Shown here one piece after another: positions 55,525-64,000 of a stretch of DNA of 64,000 nt. Numbering within the stretch: position 1 is the stretch's first letter; every line of letters starts with the position of its first letter. The translations under genes were made by a program, and so were the position numbers. This DNA comes from Undaria pinnatifida (taxonomy: Eukaryota > Sar > Phaeophyceae > Laminariales > Alariaceae): positions 14,135,501 through 14,199,500 of the forward strand of contig JABAKD010000008.1 in NCBI GenBank assembly GCA_012845835.1, given 5' to 3'. The notes beneath the pieces were generated by a model. That model made no database searches, had not been told where the DNA came from, and worked only from the letters and a program-made list of their open reading frames with translations.

Positions 55525-57080
55525 ACACGCCCCTCTCTCACACCAAAACTATCCCCCACCCCCTCCCCCCCCCGCACCGGGCGCGTGTTTGGCAGTCTCC
55601 TTGCGCGTCGTTTAACAACCCAACACCCTCCCTCTGACTGACAAGTCTGATCGGCTGAGCGCTCCCCCCGTACCGCGTTGTTATCAGTGTGTGAGACGAA
55701 GCCATGAGGAGATTAAATTATCACGTGATCCCAACGATCGACGTGTATCTTCATTGAATCGCAACTCCGTCACGCTCGTTAATCAGTTAAGATCCCCTCT
55801 TCGCCAAAGTCAGCTGTTCATGCGGCATTGCCGTACCAATGACGGCCTTGTCGTCGTTTGTTTTGTTGTCGTTTTAGTCCCTTACCCGTATTTCGTAGCA
55901 ACGCCGACAAAAAATCGAAACCACGCTACCCCCCTCCCTAGCTACGATGATACTCGGTTTGTTTGCCCATGTAGATGCGCGCGGCATTTTTGTATTAGTC
56001 CAAGTTTTGCGTCGGTCAATGACCACGACGATGGCCCACCGTGGGTCGTCTCGAGGGGTGCTTCTGAGGGGCGAAGATGGTAGACGATGGAAAGGGCAGA
56101 CGATAGCCGCCGACGGTCGTTAGGCAACCTGATCTGGTTCTGGTTGTTTGCGTTGTTACACAGAATACAATCAAAATGCCAGTTTTCGTCATTAAAAATT
56201 CCGTTCTTCGAGACACTGCTGTCTGCCGGGATGCGGCTGTTGCACATGTTAATAGCGGCGCAGGGGGAGAGCCATCACACGCTGTTATCTTCCTGAAATA
56301 TTAGTAGTATTAATAGCATAGAAAATTTTACAAGCTGGAGGGCCCATAATTTCCCCGTATCCATACACAACGCTAATAATGCTTCGCTGTACACAACGCT
56401 AATAATGCTTCGAAAAACAGCATACACAACAAAAATCACATAATCAGTCGAGAAACGAAAATATCGAAGCAATCTGTGGAACGAACGCGCTGGCAACAGT
56501 GGACGCGACATCGCGACTGGCGGCGTTACTTCGTACTACTACCACATATGCTATGGTTTTCCACACACATATATCATGTCATACTTTGCACACACGTGAA
56601 AACGAGGGGTATACCCATCCTCTCGCGAAAAAAGAATGCCCCCCCCCTGCTCATCCCACGCGGTCGGGGCTATATGTTGACCCCACATTAACCCACTTTG
56701 TATTTACACTCTTCGTTTGGACAGCACGTACAGCGCGTATTTATAGTGGAACGACCAAGTTAACACTGAGGCGAAAGTACACCTGGATACTACTACTCCA
56801 CGACGACTAAAAGGGAAACAACGACGCCAGCGAAAACGTCTTAAAGGTTGCAATATCATCGTCACTTTTTTTACGATACAAGATTGATCAAGGGTAGATA
56901 CAGTCGTCGCCTGTTACACCAAAAAAACGTCTAGGGCCTACAAAGAAATGCACTCGTCCCCGTTCGAAAGAAAACATCACTTGGGTAAAACATATACATT
57001 CGTCGTCTTCAACAAAAAATACCGAAAGCATCAAGGGTGTATAATCCACTCGTCAACTTTTACAATAATAACATATCAAG
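55525..57080. other. Gene-poor stretch, unit 3
   Basis: Copy of 8642-10200, with the 26-bp duplication at 56364-56412. Confidence 0.45.
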
Positions 57081-57349
57081 GGCAACTATGGTCGTCACCT
57101 TTTGCGACGAAAAAAACTCAAGAATACACACGCTCTGGTCAACTTTCACCAACAAATAAACCTCAAGGGTGTACCTACACTCGTCGTCTTTCACAGCACA
57201 AATATCAAGACAGGGTAACTATGGTCGTCACCTTTTGCGACGAAAAAACTCGAGGATACACACGCTCTCGTCAGCTTTCACACAACAGATAAACCTCAAG
57301 GCTGTATCTACACTCGTCATCTTTACAGCACAAATATCAAGACAGAGGG
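57081..57349 (+). repeat. 135-bp tandem duplication, unit 3
   Basis: Copy of 10201-10472 with several one-base losses. Confidence 0.75.
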
Positions 57350-57722
57350 TTAAATATCCTCTTGACCTTTCACAGCAAAAACATCAAGGCTAATTATACA
57401 CACTCGCCCGAGTCCTCTTTACAGCACAAATATCAAGAGGAAGGTAAATATCCTCTTGGTATTTCCAATACAAAAACATCAAGGACAAAGGCTAAACGCA
57501 CTCGTCATCTTTTACATCACAAAATCAAGGGTAAAATTTCCTCGCGAGCTTTTACAACAAAAACATCAAGGATAACGCTACAGAGTAGTCGTCACGTATT
57601 CTGCCAACCCTTATGACAGTGCTCAACCGATTGGCGGCCAACACGCCACTCCCAGCATAAAAAAAAAACGTTTCCCGCCCCAATCCCTGCTTTTTGTCCT
57701 CTTTCTAAATTATAACAACACC

Positions 57723-57925
57723 ATGGCTATGAGGCGGTTTTGGTAACGTGCAACGCCATCGCCGCCGCCACCACCCCCACCACGGCGAGAATGTCGACAT
57801 TCTTAGACGGCACCAACCCGCATTGCTATAGAAGGAGTGAAATACCATACAGTAGCACGGCAGAAATGCCCCCCCCAAAACCGACTGCATATCATACCAG
57901 GTACCGCACAGATAACTCTTTATAA
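57723..57925 (+). CDS. Possible small basic protein (ORF E), unit 3, frame-broken
   Basis: The ATG and stop of the 67-residue form are present, but an extra G near 57735 and missing As near 57807 and 57863 break the frame. This is probably consensus error, since the other copies are open at those points. Confidence 0.3.
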
Positions 57926-58261
57926 CAACACAGTCTGTTAGTACCACGTTCTCTGACCGGGACGTAATATTGTAGCTTACGAAAAACTTGCAGCAGGGCA
58001 GATCTCTACGCGATGAACCCAGGAACCGCGGAAGGCCCGTGGTAAACTGTGGGTCAGAGCAGCGCGGCAGATTTACGCACAGCCGTGACTGTCCGAAACA
58101 GATGCGACCTCAAATACGTGGTATCACACGCAAAAGGGACTATAACAGCAGTACGGCGGGGAAGACCCTATAGATCTACACCTCTTGGGTTTTAACGCTG
58201 GCGGATAGCGTTAGCGCTAGTTCTATCGATAATGTTAGCGTTTTCTAGCCTAGGCGCCCTG

Positions 58262-59013
58262 TTACCAGCACCCTCCCCGTACGCCATTGGGGGGCTGGCT
58301 GTACATACCCCAGCCACTTGGGTGTCCCTCGCTAGGGAGAAACGGGTGTTGCTGCCATTGCGGTACATCGGGAAGGCATGTGCTACCCACCACGGCCATG
58401 TTTCCGCTGTACGCCGTGTGTAACGGCTGCTCTGGCAGCACTTGCGCAGGGTAATTCGCGTCTCCCCCGTACTGCTGCGCCGGCAGCTCCATGCATGCAC
58501 CTTCAGAGTGTTCCCCGTACGTGAAACGGTGTGGTTGCATGTGCGGCAGCGTCGAAGTACAACACATGTCCATACCATTGCCGACTTCGTGTCCGGAAGC
58601 CTGGGGGGTGCACGTACTGCATCGATGTCTGATGCTCTGCCTCATACTGGCAGACTGCTTCGGGGACCCAACCCTGATCACCCTGCTGCTGCTGTTGCTG
58701 CTGCATTGGCGGGGATGTAACCGGGTAACATGTCCCACGAACATCTACCAAGCATTGACCAGGGTGCACCTGCTGCACCGCCGGCACGGGGCACAGCGCC
58801 GCAGCAGGTTGTGTCGAGCACTGCTGGACCCCCAAGTCCGGTCCCTCGGAGCGTTTGCTGTCCCCCCGTGCTCTCGGAGCTCTCGAGTTGACAAGTACTG
58901 ACAGAATCATGGGAGCCACCATGAACACAGCCGTGCTGCTCTGCCAGCGCTTTTCCGGTATACATTTCGAGGAAGGTGATTTCCGCGGCATCCAGGGTGT
59001 CCGACCCACACAT
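58262..59013 (-). CDS. Gene C, unit 3 (frame breaks)
   Basis: Same gene, 752 bases from ATG to stop. Extra bases in a C-run near 58866 and a G-run near 58606, and changes near 58280, break the frame; the ATG, Gln tract and C-terminal Cys-Trp are preserved. Confidence 0.5.
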
Positions 59014-59025
59014 TTTCTGGGTAGA

Positions 59026-59050
59026 GGGAGGAGGGAGGAGGGGGGGCGGG
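59026..59050 (+). other. G-quadruplex-type motif upstream of gene C, unit 3
   Basis: Same motif, with one more G in the third run and one fewer in the fourth. Confidence 0.58.
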
Positions 59051-59429
59051 TCGGGGTTCGGAAGGGCGGGGAGAGGGGGGGGATAATGTCTTGTTTGAGA
59101 TAAATTGGGAAGGGTGTAGCGTGACGTTTAAGTAGTTTCGTGCCAAAATGCTTCATGGATTCGTGTGTTCTTTGCCCGATGCGGGCTGTGTTAAAATCGG
59201 TTCGCTGTATCGTAGCATCCTCGATGAGATGGACAGCGAAAACGCCAGTCAATTTCGTGCCAATGCAAGCGATCTTCTTGGTTGGTCTCTAGAATTTCAC
59301 TTCTCGAGATACATGGATGCACGATTTGTACGGCTGTGTTTACGAACACGCCAACACTGCTGTGATTCCTGTGAAAATCTATGAAAACCAGGATATCTCG
59401 GCGGGTATGATTAGCCCTTCTTGAAGCGC

Positions 59430-59699
59430 GCTACGATCGAGGTGAATCAGTTTTTTTTCTCCAAGTTTTCCTCAACTTGGGAGCTTAAGACCTGTTCTCG
59501 ACCAAAAACTGATTTGAAAAGGAAAACAAAACTGCTGCCGGGTGAAAAATCCCATGGCTTAGGTACACAAGTAGAAATTATGCATGAAAAAAAAATGGCC
59601 TATTATGTTTTTTTTTTTCCCGACGATTTTGGGTTAAGGAGCCCGGTCATTTTGCAGAAACCATTTTCAGACGAAAAGTGCTACCTCTATAAATCGTAG
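59430..59699 (+). mobile_element. MITE-like element, unit 3
   Basis: Copy of 12553-12818. Confidence 0.65.
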
Positions 59700-60839
59700 A
59701 AAGCGTCTCTCGAACAAGCATAATGTCACGAATAATGACGAAAAACCAAACAAACAAACACGAGACGTTTCACAAAACTATAATCCTGTACTCTAATGAT
59801 ATAGTACACTCAGTTGTCACGAAACACGATAAAATAAAAAAAAGTCTAAAACCCCCCTGAAAACCCAAATTGACGTCCAATATTGTGACGAACGAAAAAA
59901 CCGATTTCATTGATTCATAGATTTGGTAGTCGTGCGTCGGAATGTCATTTCACCAAAAAGTCAAGCTCAAAAACATCTTGGTTTGTTTTGTATTACGATT
60001 GGTGGTTGGTTGCTTGCGTTCGCTAGTATAGGAAGAGTGACCGTGTGTGAATATATCAAGCAAGGAACATCAAGGTGTGAGCACCCTGCCGCGGAGTGGA
60101 ACGAAAAAGCCAAAACAATTTCAAATGGGATGTAATGTAAGCCGTGCTTGGGCGAACCTGGACAGGGGTATGTAAGAAGCGAGGAGATAGCAGACAAAAG
60201 CAGCAACTAAAACACTCGACTTATCAAAACAACAGCAGTGCTGCTTTATTTTCGCGGTCTATCGCAGCGCATGTTGTGCACAAGAAATACTCAGGAGAGA
60301 TGTCATGAGCTGTAGTAGGGGCGTATACGTCTCTGATCGAGCTCGGGCAAGTATCTATTAATAGTACCTAAATCCTCGAATCGATTTTTGATTGAAATAG
60401 ACAATGCGCATCGACTCTCGCCGGGGTATGGTAAGGAAAGGTGGCCACTTGATCGCGGAAGAATCAGGGCAAGGTACACAAACATTGCTTTCGAATGGCA
60501 ATCATGGTTATTAGACGTGTATGCTCTGTCCGAAACACCCGATCGAAGGCACAACTGGGCACCACCCACGTCGCAACTGATGCCGCTGCCATAAGCGCAG
60601 GACCTGCAGACAAGCTCGCCTTGAACCCAAGATGTGGTCGAGTACAGAAGAGGATACATGCGAAATGGTATGTTTTTGTTCTGGAAAGATCATACACCGT
60701 ATCATCCCCGTACCAATCAAGGGTGCACGATTGTGTCTATACCTTTCCCTTGCCAAACCTCAAACCCCCAGAACAGCAAAAACCGACTCCAGAATCGATT
60801 GACAGGATAGATTCGAGAGACCAAGCAAAGTCACAGGAT
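59700..60839. other. Stretch without a supported gene, unit 3
   Basis: Copy of 12819-13954; almost identical to unit 2 from about 59900. Confidence 0.45.
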
Positions 60840-62015
60840 TCACACCTTCGTTAACACCGCCGCCCGATTGTCGAGGTTCTCGATGACCAGTACAAACAAC
60901 TTCTCGGCGATGTTGTCTCGTTCTGCCACCTGCTTTTCAAGCGCCTCCGCCTCCGCCCTTGCCTTCACAGCCACCGCCGCCAACTCCGCTGCCTCCGCCA
61001 TCAACACCTCCGCCAGCTCCGTCGCCGATTTTTCAGGGCGAGCTTGTTGATCACCCAAATCTTCCACAGCTTTCGCCGCAAGACTTCGCGTGTTGTCAAG
61101 GCGCTTTCCGGCCGCCTTCGATCTCCTGAACTTGTTGACCAGCGGGAGGAGATAGCTGCTGAGCCGCGCTCGCGCGAGAGCCTCCCGACTTGTGGTGATA
61201 TCGCTCAGCGTTGTTATTGCCGACGGAGACGATGATGATGATGGCGGCTCTGACACCGTGGCTATCGGCGATGGTGCTGCCGCCACCACCTCCTTTTCCT
61301 CCACCTCCACCGAAATCTGAATTCCAGCGATCGTCGGCCTGGATCTCCTAAAGTTCTTGACGAGTGGCAGGAGAAGACTGCCTAGCCGCCTTCGTGCGAT
61401 AGCCGGCTGATTATTGATTCGACCGCCCTCCGTTTCCACTAACGCCGCTGATGACGGTTCCGCGACCGTTTCGATCGACGACGGTGCCACCACCGCCACC
61501 GCCACCTTTGCCGCTGCTACCGCTATCTGATTGCTCGAACCCACGTGTTCCGTAGGACGAGTAGCCGCCGGGTGTGTGGCCTGGTTCTTGTTGTCTGCGG
61601 AAGACTCGTCTGGAGCTGCATCCACCGCGGCGACCTGCTGCTCGTGTTCGGCAGCCGCCGCCACCGCTACCGCCACTGGTACTACCTCGTTGCTCGAAAC
61701 GACGACATCTGTACGACGTCGAGTGGTCGCAGGGTCAGCGGTCTGATTTCTGTTATCCGCGGCGGAAACCTTATCTTGAACCTCGCCTACCACCTGGGTG
61801 TGGACGGCCGTGTTACGCCTCGCCTCCCCTCGGCGCTGCTTGCGCGCCCTCTCTTTATTTTTTTTCTTGTGGCGCCGGAGCTCTGACTGATTTTTCATAC
61901 CGCTGACCCAGTCGGCAGTGGCGGGCACGGATGTCGCGGGTGATGATGCTTGCCGTGGTGGGGACTGAGGGGGTTGGAGGGGCCTTCCGTTACGGTGAAT
62001 CCCGTGTGGTGGCAT
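60840..62015 (-). CDS. Gene D, unit 3, 391 residues
   Basis: Identical at protein level to the unit 2 copy as far as I can see, with the same ATG, duplicated blocks and coiled coil. This is the only gene larger than 1 kb that is open in all three units. Confidence 0.68.
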   Translation of the reverse strand: MPPHGIHRNGRPLQPPQSPPRQASSPATSVPATADWVSGMKNQSELRRHKKKNKERARKQRRGEARRNTAVHTQVVGEVQDKVSAADNRNQTADPATTRRRTDVVVSSNEVVPVAVAVAAAAEHEQQVAAVDAAPDESSADNKNQATHPAATRPTEHVGSSNQIAVAAAKVAVAVVAPSSIETVAEPSSAALVETEGGRINNQPAIARRRLGSLLLPLVKNFRRSRPTIAGIQISVEVEEKEVVAAAPSPIATVSEPPSSSSSPSAITTLSDITTSREALARARLSSYLLPLVNKFRRSKAAGKRLDNTRSLAAKAVEDLGDQQARPEKSATELAEVLMAEAAELAAVAVKARAEAEALEKQVAERDNIAEKLFVLVIENLDNRAAVLTKV

Positions 62016-64000
62016 ATTTGTCGCTCGCTCCCTGCAAGCCAAGCCAAAGCACAGCCAGGTGGAAGCAACGGGGGCCAAGCATTGCACTGTGGTGTCAAAC
62101 GTATGGTTTTATTGCGGGCGAGCGTCAACAAAAACTCAGCCGCTATTTCTACACGCTGTTTTTTAAAAGTCGACGGTTGATGCTTTTTTGGCTACTACTG
62201 ATGCTGCGTTTGCACTAAAAATAATCCTCAAGTAATACGTATATTTGTTGTACCATCTGGAGTGGTCTATCTATAGTCTACAGAAAGTGCGGTTTGCTCA
62301 CAGGATAACCCCACCCTAAGTGTCACACGTACAGTATGTACGGCATAGTGATGAAACACGAGGCACAACTGTTAACAGCCAGCGCTGCGGGACAGCACAA
62401 AACAGCACGACGAAACGACCCACCTGCTGCTACACCCTCCCGAGCAAGGAGTGTACAATATTTAATCAAGTTATTTAGTTGATTTGCCGGGCAGCCTATA
62501 TACGTACGGTAAGACTGCAACAAGCAACATCGGATCGTTTCCATTTTCCCATCTGCTCGATCGAAAGGAGAAAGCGGCACCGTTCGAAACACACCCAGAC
62601 AACACAATGAAAACACGGCGACATCAAACACTGAATGTCTACTGTGCGTCATCCAATTGGCCGATCAAGGTGCGAGCGACACATACATATGCCATCCACG
62701 CTGTAGCTCAGTCGAGACCGACGAAGTACAGGTGCTATTATAGACTAGGTGTTTGTTGTTTCATATTCCTAATCCACGCGCACGATTACGTCTCGTGCGA
62801 GTATATACTCTGCAAAGGTGTCGCCAGCCGGCTACAGCTACCACGCCTCGTCTGGCTACTGCGGCCAGGCGGATACCAGCAAGGATCACACCTCATACTT
62901 GTCGAAGCGAAGGGCGGACGGAGGAGTGGGGTGCGACATAGCCTCGTTCTGCTGTCGATTGGCAAAACTCATCCGCCTCGCCTACCTGTGACATTCTGGT
63001 ACACGATACGACTTGTACACTCGTACACTCGTACACTCGAGCTATGACTGTTGATACGAGTATAGTATCGGTGCGAGTCGGGGTCGTTCATTTCTCACCG
63101 TCGAAATCTCGTACCCGTGTTCACCCCGACGCTGTATGTACGTGGCGCCGAAGAACTTGATTGGCGAACCTAGTGTCTGAGCGAGACTTCGGCGGGGATC
63201 GGGATCGAAACTAGGTGCTTACTGCTGCTACTGCTGCTACTGCGTGCCGAGGACGCGAGGTGCTGGGGTGTTGTGCTCTGCGCGGCGTGACCGAGAAGTA
63301 GAAGAACGTTGAAAAAATGCGGCGTGATTATAGTCTATCCACTTTGTTTTCGAAACGATTGGTCCGTTCGTCGGTACAATATTTTTTGGCCGATCTTGAT
63401 ATTATTAATAGAAGGGGGGCGATGATACGACTGGTACGACACGAGAGATCGGTGTCTCGACCAACGTAGTTATAGTATACAAACCAGTACACGGGGACGT
63501 ATCATGGACATCGTCATCGATGAGAGGAAGAATGAGGGGGCTTGTTATATCTAACCCACTGTGCCATGTGGCAAGGTTCTGAATTGCATTCGGAACCCAT
63601 GCTGTGCTGCAGTGCCTCTGCGCTGCCTCTGCGCTGCTGTGCTGCGCTGTGCGCGACATCTCAGTTGAAGGGGTTTTAGGTATACCCTACACGGGCATAA
63701 ATGTAAGGATAATCTTAGAATCAATACCAATAGTCTGTCGGTTCCTATGCTTCAGGCCAAAGTGGTATGATATTTCTCTAACAACGTACTGCCACCTTTC
63801 TCCTTGGGCAGTGGGTGTACTCAGTTTGTGCATGGCCGTAGTCGTATGACCATAGACCCTCACATCTCCCTACTATGCCGGGACGGAGCACCCGACCAAC
63901 CAGGCAGACATTGCTTGCACCAAGCGCGAAGCGCCCCGTGAGGTGTCTCGGCGAGTCGCATGGAGTGTGAGGGGGCGGTAATTAATGTACATGTGCAGAA
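62016..64000. other. Stretch without a supported gene, unit 3 (to window end)
   Basis: Copy of 15128-17235, practically identical to unit 2, cut by the window end. Confidence 0.45.

Larger units (their letters stand above)
46863..64000. repeat. Tandem unit, copy 3 (partial, cut by window end)
   Basis: Collinear with copies 1 and 2 up to the window end. Its first part (roughly 49.2-57.5 kb) has a visibly higher density of single-base indels. From about 59.9 kb onward it is almost base-for-base identical to copy 2, with one A-run difference noticed near 60776. That patchwork suggests uneven consensus quality rather than biological divergence. Confidence 0.95.

Noticed and set aside
1-64000. 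rDNA or histone tandem array
   Set aside because: No rRNA or histone-like sequence could be recognised anywhere in the 23.4-kb unit.

Overview
The window is three head-to-tail copies of one unit of about 23.43 kb. Copy 1 is 1-23424, copy 2 is 23425-46862, and copy 3 (46863-64000) is cut by the window end at roughly unit position 17,100. No spacer, gap or foreign sequence lies at the joins. The copies differ almost only by one-base gains and losses, mostly in homopolymers. The signal is eukaryotic: a heat-shock-factor element, Asn/Gln/Glu triplet-repeat tracts, ATG-initiated low-complexity proteins, minisatellites, a short inverted-repeat element family and a degenerate CCCTAA-type tract. I cannot name the organism; a protist or alga is a guess. 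No rRNA, transposase, reverse transcriptase, replication or organelle gene is visible. The unit could therefore be a nuclear tandem array, a circular extrachromosomal element assembled as a concatemer, or an assembly artefact.

Layout, in copy 1 coordinates. The best-supported part is an inverted duplication around a shared 330-bp spacer (337-666). Gene A (667-2568, +) and gene B (starts at 336 on the minus strand; complete copies at 22349-23760 and 45787-47198) are divergent paralogues with related downstream flanks, giving arms of about 3.2 and 2.6 kb. The spacer carries four perfect, correctly phased heat-shock-element units plus an imperfect pair, so the two genes probably form a stress-induced divergent pair. 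Both proteins have a Met/Asn-repeat N-terminus, a Gln tract, two copies of a short Arg/Leu-rich motif separated by an acidic linker, and a long His/Gly/Pro/Arg-rich tail. I recognise no family.

The rest of the unit, in order: a gene-poor stretch with a perfect 12-bp hairpin (3956-3984); a 75-bp minisatellite (7026-8055); a 54-59-bp array (8111-8572) running into a fragment of a dispersed inverted-repeat element; a 135-bp duplication (10201-10472); a possible 67-residue ORF (10852); gene C (11391-12139, minus; 249-residue Gln/Pro/Cys-rich protein); a 266-bp MITE-like element (12553-12818); gene D (13955-15127, minus; about 390 residues with internal duplications and a C-terminal coiled coil); pyrimidine-rich and tRNA-like sequence near 17.6-18.0 kb; two more MITE-like elements in inverse orientation (18188-18754); a telomere-like tract (20389-20493); then the outer end of the gene B arm.

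Many reading frames are broken in one copy and open in another, at different homopolymers. I read these breaks mainly as consensus error in long-read sequence rather than true pseudogenes. Functions are unassigned for all genes; the only regulatory logic visible is the shared heat-shock promoter of A and B.
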